NCBI RefSeq assembly: GCF_019100565.1 | Contig: NZ_JAHRID010000007.1 | Location: 148,155-212,154, forward strand | DNA length: 64,000 nt | Direction of reading: 5' to 3' | Source of the DNA: Arsukibacterium indicum | GTDB taxonomy: Bacteria; Pseudomonadota; Gammaproteobacteria; Enterobacterales; Alteromonadaceae | Part shown: positions 8,204 through 16,762 of the stretch, piece by piece | Layout: every line of letters starts with the position of its first letter | How positions within the stretch are numbered: position 1 is the first letter of the stretch | Notes under the pieces: generated by a model | What the model was told of the DNA's origin: nothing | The model's input: only the letters and a program-made list of their open reading frames with translations | The model's database searches: none | Position numbers and translations under genes: made by a program

Positions 8204-10060
8204 TCAATGCGCTTTTGCAGAGTCTTTCTGGGTGTCACGCAATTTCTGCTCGAGCTTCTCGATTTTTTCCTGCGCCTGTTCCCGGTAGCGGGTTAAACGT
8301 TCAATGGTGGCTGTCGCATTGCTTTTAACAAAGCTGACTTGCTCTTCCAGTTGTTGCTTTTGTTTATTCCAGCTGTTTTTATCAACCAGCATTTCCTGCA
8401 TCTGATCACGTTGCTGTTGTAACTCATCCCGCAGTTGCTTAATAGTTTCCCGTTGTTCGGCCTGATGATTGGCCGTTATTGAGCTTTGCTCTTTCATCAT
8501 ATTATTGCTGGCACGCAGCTGATCAACCAGTTGCTGTAAATCGGGCTGGTTACTGCCTTGTTCACTTTGTACCTGCTGCATGTGATCAATTTGCTGCTGT
8601 AATTCAGCAACAAGATTACGTTGCGTATCGGCTTCCTGCTGGGCCGCTTCCCGTTCGGCTTTCAGGCTTTCCATTGCTGTTTTGTGATCCGCGACCAGTT
8701 GTTGCTGCGCCGCCAGAGCGGCTTCAAGCTCAGCGTTATTATCGGGTTGCTGCTTACTTTGCAATTTTGCCAATTGCTTCTGCTCAATAGCAACCTGATC
8801 TAACGCTGCATCACGTTCTTCAGTCAGACTGGCTTGCAATGCCTGCAGTTCGGTAATTTGTTGTAACGCTGCATCACGTTCAGCTTCAAGCGCTGCTATC
8901 TGAGCGCTGTCTGCAGTGCTGTCACCAGCAGTATGGCCACCGTCTTGTTGCGCCTGTTGCAATTGGTCGAGTTGCAGTTGTAAGCGGCGGCTTTGCGCTA
9001 CCGCCTGCATTTCGGTTTTAGTGGCCAGTTGCAGTTTGTTTTCAAACTCGCTGAGCATGGTTTGCAGCTCAACAATTTCATTGCTGCTCTGTTGCTGCTC
9101 TGCTGCATACTTTTTGGCTGCACCTTGCAACTTTTCTAATTCTTGCAGTTGTTGCTGATTAAGCTGCTGTTGATCCTGTAGCTTTTGTTCCAGCTCCAGC
9201 GCACTGGTCAGTTTATCCTGCAGCGCCTGCTGTTCTTTGCTTGCTTCGGCAAGTTGGTTTTGCAAACCAGCCAACTGCTGACTGTGTTGCTCGCTTTGCT
9301 GTTGCAACTCTTGCTGTAGCTGTTCGTTTGTTTGTTGCAGTGTCTGAAGCTCTTCAGCTGCTTTGGCAGCCGCCTGTTCACTGGCAGCCAGCTTGGTATT
9401 TACGTCAGTAAGCTGTTGCTGCAGCTGCTGCAGTTGTTGCTGGCCTTTTTGCAAATCAGCAGCGGCTTTTTCCAGCTCTTTTTGTAATTGCTGTTCACTT
9501 TGCTGCCGTTCAGTAGCCGCAATTTCCAGTTCTTTATGCAGCTGATCGAGCTGCATCTGGTGCTGTTCCTGAATTTGTTTTGACTCTGCCAACTCTTGCT
9601 GCTGACTTTTTGCATGCTGCAAAGCCTGATCGCGCTCATCGCGCACGGCACTGTATTTTTCTGCCTGCACAGCCAGTTGCTGTTGCTGGTGAGCCAGACT
9701 CACCTCAAGCTCTGAACGCTTTTGCTGTAACTGTTCCAGATCTTTCTGTATTTGCTGGTTGTGCTCTGCGGCCTGGACTTCAGCCTGAATAGCCTGGGCT
9801 AACTGTTCGTTTAACTGTTCAAGTTGCTTGCTGGCATGTTGCTGCGCTTCGCGCTGAAATGCGGTGACAAAATCTTCGCTAAAGGATGTTTCGGCGACGG
9901 TAGGCGTACGGGTAGCCTGTTCGTTACGCCACTTCTGATAGTGCACAACCAGGCTGGCCTGGGCACCAGATACTTTCGCCAACAGATAATCGAGCGACAC
10001 CGGTTTACCAGCTTGCTGCAATTCGTCACAGATCTTTTTGACTTCACTATATTGGGTCAT
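8204..10060 (-). CDS. KfrA-like DNA-binding coiled-coil protein
   Basis: A 618-residue protein in two parts. Residues 1-60 (QYSEVKKICDELQQAG, then ASLVVHYQKWRNEQ) fit the KfrA N-terminal DNA-binding domain known from plasmid replication and partition regions. The rest, from about residue 80 to the end, is a near-continuous glutamine-rich coiled coil with heptad-like L/E/Q spacing. Plasmid KfrA forms filaments and aids stable inheritance. Here it is divergent from topoisomerase III with about 170 bases between. A chromosomal structural role is possible; none is established. Confidence 0.75.
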   Translation of the reverse strand: MTQYSEVKKICDELQQAGKPVSLDYLLAKVSGAQASLVVHYQKWRNEQATRTPTVAETSFSEDFVTAFQREAQQHASKQLEQLNEQLAQAIQAEVQAAEHNQQIQKDLEQLQQKRSELEVSLAHQQQQLAVQAEKYSAVRDERDQALQHAKSQQQELAESKQIQEQHQMQLDQLHKELEIAATERQQSEQQLQKELEKAAADLQKGQQQLQQLQQQLTDVNTKLAASEQAAAKAAEELQTLQQTNEQLQQELQQQSEQHSQQLAGLQNQLAEASKEQQALQDKLTSALELEQKLQDQQQLNQQQLQELEKLQGAAKKYAAEQQQSSNEIVELQTMLSEFENKLQLATKTEMQAVAQSRRLQLQLDQLQQAQQDGGHTAGDSTADSAQIAALEAERDAALQQITELQALQASLTEERDAALDQVAIEQKQLAKLQSKQQPDNNAELEAALAAQQQLVADHKTAMESLKAEREAAQQEADTQRNLVAELQQQIDHMQQVQSEQGSNQPDLQQLVDQLRASNNMMKEQSSITANHQAEQRETIKQLRDELQQQRDQMQEMLVDKNSWNKQKQQLEEQVSFVKSNATATIERLTRYREQAQEKIEKLEQKLRDTQKDSAKAH

Positions 10061-10229
10061 AGTTATACATCCGATTCACTACTTTGATTTTGCAGAACAA
10101 CTTTAAACAGCACAAGAAGCATACTGTAGTCTTTTTTGGCGTAAAACTAAATTTTTATCACATTATTTTTGCATTTTTCTGTCATAACAACTAAATTAAC
10201 TGTTAATTTATACAGTATTGGTGGCTGCT

Positions 10230-12281
10230 ATGATCCTTTACATCGCTGAAAAACCCAGCATGGCGCGGGCCATTGCGGCTGCGCTGCCCAAACCACAACA
10301 GAAAGATACCGGTTGTATCCGCCTTGCCAATGGTGATGTTATCAGCTGGTGTGTCGGCCACTTACTGGAGCAGGCCGAACCACAAGACTACAACCCTGAT
10401 TATAAACGCTGGCAGGCCGATCATCTACCGATAATTCCTGATAAATGGCAGTTAAAGGCGCGGCAATCGGCGCAGCAACAGCTTACTATTTTGCAAAAGT
10501 TAATTAAGCAGGCAGATCAATTAATACATGCCGGCGATCCTGATCGGGAAGGCCAGCTTCTGGTAGATGAAGTGATAGCCTGGTGCAAGGTACCAGCAGC
10601 GAAGCGGCATAATGTTAAACGTTTATTAATCAATGATCTGAATGCAGCAGCTATTCGTCAGGCCTTAAAGCAGCTGCAGCCCAATAAGCACTTTGTGCCG
10701 TTGTCTACCTCTGCCCTGGCCCGCAGCCGGGCCGACTGGCTATATGGTTTGAATATGACCCGGGCCTATACCCTGCGGGGTAAGCTGGCAGGCTATCAGG
10801 GGGTGTTATCAGTTGGTCGGGTACAAACGCCGTTACTGGGGCTGGTGGTGCGCCGGGATGCAGAAATAGCTGATTTTAAAAGCGTGAATTACTATCAGGT
10901 ACAGGCAGAACTGGTTAATGATGAAGGTGCAGGTTTAACTGCAGTGTGGCAGCCCAGTGCGGCCTGCGAGCCCTATCAGGACTCTGAAGGCAGGGTTATA
11001 CTGCGGGCGTTAGCCGCTAAAGTACAGCAGGCAATAAAAGGGCAGCCAGCTGAAGTTACTGCATTGCAGCAGCAGGATAAAAAGCACTATGCACCCTTAC
11101 CCTACAGTTTGTCGGCATTGCAGATTGACGCGGCAAGGGCGCACGGGCTCAGTGCACAGCAGGTGCTCGATAGTTGTCAGCAGCTGTATGAGCGGCACAA
11201 GTTAATTACCTATCCGCGTTCAGACAATCGCTATTTACCGACCGCCCATTTTGCCGAAGCTGACAAAGTAGGCCGCGCTGTTGCCGCAAATATGCCGTCG
11301 CTGCAAGCTGCATTCGATGGAGCAAACCTGCAGCTGAAGAGCAAAGCGTGGGATGACAGTAAGGTAGAAGCGCACCATGCGATTATTCCAACGGCTAAAA
11401 TATTGTCAGCAGAAAGACTGACGGCGACAGAGCAAAAGCTTTATGGTTTGATTGCCCGTCAGTATTTTATGCAGTTTTACCCCGCTTGCTGTTTTACTGA
11501 CACTAAAGCGGAGTTTCGCCTTGCCGGTGGTTGCTTTGTCGCAAAAGCCCGGCAGCAAACTGAGGCGGGTTGGAAAGCGTTGCTGCCTGCCAAAATTAAT
11601 TCCGGCAATCAGGGGCAGCACCCTGTTAATGATAATGAACCGCCGTTACAGCATAGTTTACCGGCACTTGTGGTAGGGCAGCAGCTACGCTGCAGCGATA
11701 GCCAGCTGCTGGAGAAACAAACACAGCCTCCGGCGCCCTTTACCGATGCCACCCTGCTAAGCGCGATGACAGGTATTGCCAGGTATGTAACAGACCCGCA
11801 GATTAAGCGGGTACTAAAAGATACCGATGGCCTGGGAACTGAAGCTACCCGCTCCGGCATAATCGAGTTGCTGTTTAAGCGTAATTTTTTAAAGCGGGAA
11901 GGCAAAAATATTCGGGCTACCATTGCCGGCAAGGCGCTGATAGCCGCATTACCGCCGGAGGCATCTTTGCCGGATATGACGGCGCGCTGGGAGGCCGCAT
12001 TAAATGATATTTGTCAGCGCCAACTGAGTTATCAGGCGTTTATGCAACCATTAACTGATAACCTTCATCGGTTAATTGTTCAGGCTGGCGCAGCAAATCC
12101 TCAGGGTTTAGGCGCCGGTAAGCCGGTAAAATGGCCTGCAAAATCAACTAAACAACGGCAGTCAGCAAAGGGCACTGCTGGCAGGCCGGCAGTGAAGAAA
12201 AAAGCCTATCGCCGCAGTCCGGCTGCACAAAAGGTTAGCAAGGCCAATATTGCAACGGCAAATACCCAGACATCTGTGTGA
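10230..12281 (+). CDS. topB: DNA topoisomerase III
   Basis: A type IA topoisomerase of 683 residues. The Toprim start ILYIAEKPSMARAIA, the acidic triad in AGDPDREGQ, SVGRVQTP and the active-site tyrosine in ITYPRSDNRY (Tyr328) are all present. It passes and decatenates single strands. An in-frame TTG (10218) and GTG (10221) lie upstream, but family members start at the MILYIAEK methionine, so the ATG at 10230 is chosen. The C-terminus (after about 630) is a basic K/R/A-rich tail rather than zinc fingers. Length is close to the usual 650. Confidence 0.95.
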   Translation: MILYIAEKPSMARAIAAALPKPQQKDTGCIRLANGDVISWCVGHLLEQAEPQDYNPDYKRWQADHLPIIPDKWQLKARQSAQQQLTILQKLIKQADQLIHAGDPDREGQLLVDEVIAWCKVPAAKRHNVKRLLINDLNAAAIRQALKQLQPNKHFVPLSTSALARSRADWLYGLNMTRAYTLRGKLAGYQGVLSVGRVQTPLLGLVVRRDAEIADFKSVNYYQVQAELVNDEGAGLTAVWQPSAACEPYQDSEGRVILRALAAKVQQAIKGQPAEVTALQQQDKKHYAPLPYSLSALQIDAARAHGLSAQQVLDSCQQLYERHKLITYPRSDNRYLPTAHFAEADKVGRAVAANMPSLQAAFDGANLQLKSKAWDDSKVEAHHAIIPTAKILSAERLTATEQKLYGLIARQYFMQFYPACCFTDTKAEFRLAGGCFVAKARQQTEAGWKALLPAKINSGNQGQHPVNDNEPPLQHSLPALVVGQQLRCSDSQLLEKQTQPPAPFTDATLLSAMTGIARYVTDPQIKRVLKDTDGLGTEATRSGIIELLFKRNFLKREGKNIRATIAGKALIAALPPEASLPDMTARWEAALNDICQRQLSYQAFMQPLTDNLHRLIVQAGAANPQGLGAGKPVKWPAKSTKQRQSAKGTAGRPAVKKKAYRRSPAAQKVSKANIATANTQTSV

Positions 12282-12372
12282 ATTAGTTAATAAGTGTAAT
12301 AGCACTGGTAAGCCCGGCTGGAGCTGATTATCCTCACTGCACTTAATTTAACTGTTTGTGCAGGAGAAAACC

Positions 12373-13137
12373 TTGAGTAAGCCAACTTTTGTATCAACGG
12401 TGGTTGCCGCCACTATGTTGCTGGTTAGCCAGCAGGCCATTGCTACTATTGTTCAGGTAAAAACCAGTCTGGGTGATTTTGAAGTAAATTTGTTTGATGA
12501 AACCACACCGGTTACAGTACAGAATTTTCTAAATTACGTTAATAGCGGTCGTTATAATGAAACCGTTATTCATCGTTCAGTGCCTGGTTTTATTATTCAG
12601 GGTGGTGGCTTTCGCTTTCCCGGGCAACTTCCGCTAGCCCCTATTCAGACAAACGCCGCTATCGTCAATGAGCCTAAGCTTTCCAATGTGAGGGCTACCA
12701 TAGCGATGGCAAAGTTTCCGGGTAATCCGAATAGTGCAACCAGCCAGTGGTTTATTAATCTGGCTGATAACAGTGCCGGCAACCCGAAACTGGATATTGT
12801 GGAAGGCGCCTACGCTGTATTTGGTCAGATCAATGCGGCTGATATGGAAGTGGTAATGGCCATTGCCAACTTGCCTACTTATAACTTTAACGGTATTCAG
12901 GAGCTGCCACTGAGAAACTATACGGCAAATGACCGTGCTGATAATGTGCCACTGACCAATGCCAATATGGTTACAGTGGAAAGCATTACTGTAGTGGATG
13001 CCAGGCCCAATACTGCTGCTGGCCTGAATCCTGTTCCTAATACATTACTGCCAGAGCCGGAAAGCAGCAGTGGCAGCAGTGGCCTGGCTTTATTGTTTCT
13101 TGCTCCGTTATTATGGTGGCGGCGTCGTCAGCAATAA
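12373..13137 (+). CDS. Exported cyclophilin-type peptidyl-prolyl isomerase with GlyGly-CTERM tail
   Basis: A 254-residue protein: signal peptide (1-24, cleavage near AIA-TIV), a cyclophilin domain (about 25-190, with HRSVPGFIIQGGGF and SATSQWFINL) and a Ser/Gly-rich linker ending in a hydrophobic helix and RRRQQ. That tail matches the GlyGly-CTERM sorting signal, which rhombosortase cleaves in proteins sent out by type II secretion. The frame opens at a GTG (12358), but CAGGAG at 12361-12366 is clearly a ribosome site inside it, so TTG at 12373 is the start. Putative role: protein folding outside the cytoplasm. Confidence 0.85.
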   Translation: MSKPTFVSTVVAATMLLVSQQAIATIVQVKTSLGDFEVNLFDETTPVTVQNFLNYVNSGRYNETVIHRSVPGFIIQGGGFRFPGQLPLAPIQTNAAIVNEPKLSNVRATIAMAKFPGNPNSATSQWFINLADNSAGNPKLDIVEGAYAVFGQINAADMEVVMAIANLPTYNFNGIQELPLRNYTANDRADNVPLTNANMVTVESITVVDARPNTAAGLNPVPNTLLPEPESSSGSSGLALLFLAPLLWWRRRQQ

Positions 13138-13160
13138 TGGGCATCGTTTGACGCGTAGCG

Positions 13161-13196
13161 GGAAGCGCAGTATTAACACTGCGCTTACTTGTTTCT
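13161..13196 (+). terminator. Rho-independent terminator after cyclophilin gene
   Basis: Stem AAGCGCAGT / ACTGCGCTT (13163-13171 with 13178-13186), six-base loop, then ACTTGTTTCT. The T-tract is imperfect. Confidence 0.6.
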
Positions 13197-13342
13197 CTAG
13201 TAACTAATATTTATTAAAAACAGATGTTTATATCAATTAGTTCTGTCTGATACCGCTGAAACTTTTTTAACCTCGCCTACACTTATTATTGTGCTTACTG
13301 CAGAGCAACCGCATGTTGTTGCTTTTTAAGAAGGTGACGTGA

Positions 13343-14041
13343 ATGATAGTGTTAGTAGGTGGTGAAAAAGGCGGTAGTGGTAAAAGCTGCCTGGCGCAGA
13401 ATATAGCCGTATATTTTTCCCGTGAAAAAAAAGCCAATGTAATGCTGGTTGATTGTGATCCGCAACGGACAACATCCGACTGGGTGCAGGAACGGCATAT
13501 GGATGCCAGTCTGCCATGGATTAACTGTGTGCAGATGTACGGTAAAATCCGCTTTGAATTAAAAAGTCTGGAAATGCATTACGATGTGGTTGTAGTTGAC
13601 TGCGGCGGACAAGACAGCGTGGCATTGCGCTCTGCTATGGTAGTTGCCAGCCATGTTCTGTTTCCACTTCGGCCAAAACGGCGTGACTTAAAAACCCTGG
13701 AACATCTGGAAGACCTGGTCAGTGCCTGCAATATTGTTAACCCGGACATGATAGTCGGTTGTGTGATGACTCAGTGTCCGTCGTTGCCAAATCAGGCACC
13801 GCGAATTATCGAAGCGAAGGAAGTGTGCAGGTCTTTTAATATCCGGGTACTGGACAATATTACCTATAGCCGGAATATTTACGACGACAGTGAAGAGAAA
13901 GGTTTGTCGGTGATGGATGTTGATGGTGATGGCAAAGCCGCCAGCGAAATCCGGGCAATTATTGAAGAACTTCTGGCAATGAAGGCGATACAAGAAGATG
14001 GCGCTGAGCGACCTGAAGAAAAAGTGTTTGCAGTCAAATAA
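13343..14041 (+). CDS. ParA-family partition ATPase
   Basis: A 232-residue MinD/ParA-type ATPase with the deviant Walker A motif KGGSGKS (signature Lys9 and Lys14), a Walker A' region (LVDCDPQRTTSDW) and Walker B-like VVVVDCGGQ. It lacks the N-terminal helix-turn-helix of P1-type ParA, so it belongs to the short type Ib-like class, usually paired with a small ribbon-helix-helix centromere binder. Exactly such a gene overlaps its end by 44 bases. It sits on what appears to be a chromosome, so it may place a cargo other than DNA. Ribosome site AAGGTG lies 8 bases before the ATG. Confidence 0.9.
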   Translation: MIVLVGGEKGGSGKSCLAQNIAVYFSREKKANVMLVDCDPQRTTSDWVQERHMDASLPWINCVQMYGKIRFELKSLEMHYDVVVVDCGGQDSVALRSAMVVASHVLFPLRPKRRDLKTLEHLEDLVSACNIVNPDMIVGCVMTQCPSLPNQAPRIIEAKEVCRSFNIRVLDNITYSRNIYDDSEEKGLSVMDVDGDGKAASEIRAIIEELLAMKAIQEDGAERPEEKVFAVK

Positions 14042-14339
14042 ACCCGCTTTTACCGCTGACGAGTTTATTGAAGATGCCAATAATTATGCGCTGGGGTTGC
14101 CGCGCATCGTTAGTTTGCGCAAACAATTACCTGAAGAGGATGACAGCACCCGCCTGCCAATGCGCCATGCCACATTTACCCTGAGCGAAGAAGCGATCGC
14201 TGCGTTAAATGATTTAAGTGAATTAACCGGGGAAGCGAAGTCAAAACTAATCCGGCGGCTGATTTTACGTGCTACCCAGGTGGTACAACTTGAACTGAGC
14301 CACTTACCGGGCAGCAAAAATAAAACCGGCTCTGACTAA
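13998..14339 (+). CDS. Ribbon-helix-helix protein, probable ParA partner
   Basis: A 113-residue protein. The stretch RHATFTLSEEAIAALNDLSE then AKSKLIRRLILRA (about residues 55-92) reads as a ribbon-helix-helix: one beta strand then two helices, as in ParG/CopG-like DNA binders. The N-terminal half is charged and probably flexible, which in ParG-type partners stimulates the ParA ATPase. It overlaps the ParA gene by 44 bases, implying co-expression. The partner role follows from fold and overlap; it has no other recognised domain. Confidence 0.75.
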   Translation: MALSDLKKKCLQSNKPAFTADEFIEDANNYALGLPRIVSLRKQLPEEDDSTRLPMRHATFTLSEEAIAALNDLSELTGEAKSKLIRRLILRATQVVQLELSHLPGSKNKTGSD

Positions 14340-14351
14340 GCCGGTTTTATT
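14323..14351. terminator. Bidirectional terminator between RHH and DUF3010 genes
   Basis: Stem AAAACCGGCT / AGCCGGTTTT around a seven-base loop, with A on the left and T on the right, so it can end both convergent transcripts. The left arm lies inside the end of the ribbon-helix-helix gene. Confidence 0.75.
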
Positions 14352-14369
14352 GAGCAGGGCGTGCCCGGA

Positions 14370-14792
14370 TTATTTTGCTAAGAAGGCGTAGGCGGTAATA
14401 AATGCCGTTTCCTGAAACCCTTTTAAACCGGTATCTTTAAAATCGACCGGCAGCGGATGTTGTTTCAGTTTTTCTTTAATGGTGTTGGCAGATAAGATCT
14501 GGCTACGGCAATTAGTAATAAGCTGAATAGCGGCTTCAATTTTAAAACCTACTGCGCCACCGGCAAATTTACCTTTTTGTGGCCGCTCTTTAATAACAAC
14601 CTGTTCAACTTTGTAGTCTTCGAACAGCTTCGCCAGATTAAACTGAAACTTCTGGACACTTTCTGCGTCTTTGTCATTACTTAACGCCAGGCGGGTTTGG
14701 CGGCACTCCGGTAAATCGAATAAGCCGTCTTTAAATGCCATAAGACATAAGATTGCTTCACTGCCTTTAATTTCAATTCCACATACACGCAT
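14370..14792 (-). CDS. DUF3010 family protein
   Basis: A 140-residue soluble protein. The opening RVCGIEIKGSEAILCLM and the later VVIKERPQKGKFAGGAVGFKIE match the DUF3010 family of gammaproteobacteria, which has an RNase H-like/RuvC-like look (alternating strands with an early acidic residue) but no proven function. The ATG at 14792 is preferred to a TTG four codons earlier. It is convergent with the ParA pair across a shared terminator. Confidence 0.75.
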   Translation of the reverse strand: MRVCGIEIKGSEAILCLMAFKDGLFDLPECRQTRLALSNDKDAESVQKFQFNLAKLFEDYKVEQVVIKERPQKGKFAGGAVGFKIEAAIQLITNCRSQILSANTIKEKLKQHPLPVDFKDTGLKGFQETAFITAYAFLAK

Positions 14793-14820
14793 AATAAGTC
14801 TCAATAGTTTTGTGGCCGGG

Positions 14821-15186
14821 TTAAGGGCTGGTTAGTGCTTCCATCTTGCTGTCAATAATGATGCAGCTCTGGCGAAGGGGCTCACCAAATAAAATAGGGT
14901 TGAAGTCGCCATTTACACAATAACGCTGATGAAATACCAACAGGCTGTCTTTCGACGCTGCTGCTTTGCTTAGCTGCTGCTGCTGACCTTGACCCCAGTT
15001 TGCACTAAGTTGGCTGAATTGCTTCTGGATTTGTCGCATTGCCTGCTCATCAGACATTTTGCCTGAGCTTGGCGCATTATCCAGGATCAGACCATATAGC
15101 TGATCACGATAAGGTCTGAGCAACTCATGATCAGAGAAAGTCAGCAGTAATAATACAATAACAGCCAGCCAAAAAAACTTTTTCAT
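14821..15186 (-). CDS. Small membrane-anchored or exported protein, unknown function
   Basis: A 121-residue protein starting MKKFFWLAVIVLLLL, a signal anchor or signal peptide (residues 1-18). The rest is soluble with two cysteines near the C-terminus (RYCVNGDFNP and RQSCIII) that may pair. The ATG at 15186 has GAGGTG 9 bases upstream, so the longer frame reaching 15246 is not used. I do not recognise the family. It is divergent from ccoG. Confidence 0.7.
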   Translation of the reverse strand: MKKFFWLAVIVLLLLTFSDHELLRPYRDQLYGLILDNAPSSGKMSDEQAMRQIQKQFSQLSANWGQGQQQQLSKAAASKDSLLVFHQRYCVNGDFNPILFGEPLRQSCIIIDSKMEALTSP

Positions 15187-15334
15187 CAGATAGCGCACCT
15201 CAAAAATCGCAGCCGCTATTGTAAAGTATTTTTGGCAAAGGCGCATCTGCTGCGCTGTGGCTTATTTTATATCAAATATTCTGCGCTCAGGACTGTTATA
15301 CTAGCGTCAGCACAGCAGCTGGAAAGAGGTAGTA

Positions 15335-16762
15335 GTGGATAAAAACCGCATCGACATAAAGAATATTCCGGTAAAAGTGGAAACCTACACACCGGAGCAG
15401 CCAAACCACGCAAAATATGCGTCGCGGGACCGTATTTATGTCCGCTCGGTAAAAGGATTGCACCAAAGCTTGCGCCGTAATATGGGCTTTGTATTTATGG
15501 CGCTGTTTATGCTACTGCCATGGATCCAATACAATGGCAGCCAGGCGATTTTGCTGAACATTGGTGAGCAAAAATTCAATATCTTCGCCCTGACACTGTG
15601 GCCGCAGGACTTTACTATTCTGGCCTGGATTTTTGTCATCGCCGCCTATGCGTTATTTTTTATTACCGCATTTTATGGCCGGGTATGGTGTGGTTATCTG
15701 TGTCCGCAATCAGTCTGGACCTTTATTTTTATGTGGTTTGAAGAAAAGATCCAGGGCAGCCGCAATCAGCGGATGACCCTGGACCAGGCTCCATGGTCTG
15801 TATCTAAATTTGCCAAAAAGGCCTTAACGCATTTTTGCTGGCTGGCGTTTGCGTTGTTAACGTCACTTATTTTTGTTGGTTACTTTACCCCGGTGGGGCC
15901 ACTTTTCTTAGACTTCTTTACCTTTCAGGCCGGCTTCTGGGCAGTGATATCGGTGCTGTTTTTTACTGCGTGTACCTATGGTAACGCCGGTTGGATGCGG
16001 GAAATAATGTGTACCCATATTTGTCCTTATGCCCGATTCCAGTCAGCCATGTTTGATAAAGACACCTTTACCGTAACCTATGACGAAAAGCGCGGTGAGC
16101 AGCGCGGGCCCCGGAGCCGCAAAGACAAAGACTATAAAGAAAAAGGCCTGGGCGACTGCATTGACTGCAATCTATGTGTACATGTTTGTCCCACCGGCAT
16201 TGATATTCGCAATGGCCTGCAGTATGAATGTATTAATTGCGGCGCCTGCATCGACGCCTGTGATGATACGATGGCAAAAATGGGCTATCCGCCAGGCCTT
16301 ATCAGCTACACCACTGAGCATAGTTTAAATGGCAAACCTACCCGAATATTGCGACCTAAACTGGTCGGCTATTTTGTTATTTTATTGGTTGTTTGCGCCG
16401 CATTTGCCACCAACCTGTATTTGCGTAAGCCATTAGAACTGGACATTATCCGGGACCGTGGTGCCCTGTACCGAGAAACGCCGGAGGGGTTGATAGAGAA
16501 TACCTATACGCTAAGCATTATTAATAAATCACAACATGCTAACAGCTATCAGCTAGCCGTTTCCGGCGTAAAGGATTTAACCTGGATTGGTCCGACCGAA
16601 GTTACAATTGCCGGAGGCGAGAGCCTGAATGTGCCGGTGAGCCTGGCGTTGGACCCTTATAGTGCCTCCAAGCCGGTAATGGATATTGAATTCAGCGTAA
16701 CTGAGCTTTCTGATAAAGGATATAGCGTAACTCAGGGGAATAAATTCTTTGCCGGCCGTTAA
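15335..16762 (+). CDS. ccoG: Cytochrome cbb3 oxidase accessory protein CcoG
   Basis: A 475-residue membrane iron-sulfur protein. It has membrane segments near residues 45-65, 90-110, 165-185, 205-225 and 345-365, the WCGYLCPQSVW motif, and two 4Fe-4S motifs (CIDCNLCVHVCPTG and CINCGACIDACD). CcoG (RdxA/FixG type) works in copper handling during assembly of cbb3 oxidase. The C-terminal third is an Ig-like periplasmic domain. The GTG start has an AGAGGT ribosome site. No ccoNOP genes are in the window. The next gene overlaps by 14 bases. Confidence 0.95.
   Translation: MDKNRIDIKNIPVKVETYTPEQPNHAKYASRDRIYVRSVKGLHQSLRRNMGFVFMALFMLLPWIQYNGSQAILLNIGEQKFNIFALTLWPQDFTILAWIFVIAAYALFFITAFYGRVWCGYLCPQSVWTFIFMWFEEKIQGSRNQRMTLDQAPWSVSKFAKKALTHFCWLAFALLTSLIFVGYFTPVGPLFLDFFTFQAGFWAVISVLFFTACTYGNAGWMREIMCTHICPYARFQSAMFDKDTFTVTYDEKRGEQRGPRSRKDKDYKEKGLGDCIDCNLCVHVCPTGIDIRNGLQYECINCGACIDACDDTMAKMGYPPGLISYTTEHSLNGKPTRILRPKLVGYFVILLVVCAAFATNLYLRKPLELDIIRDRGALYRETPEGLIENTYTLSIINKSQHANSYQLAVSGVKDLTWIGPTEVTIAGGESLNVPVSLALDPYSASKPVMDIEFSVTELSDKGYSVTQGNKFFAGR

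Noticed and set aside
10218-10229. Upstream TTG/GTG starts for topoisomerase III
   Set aside because: The conserved family start is MILYIAEKPSMARAI at 10230; the extra four residues have no homology.
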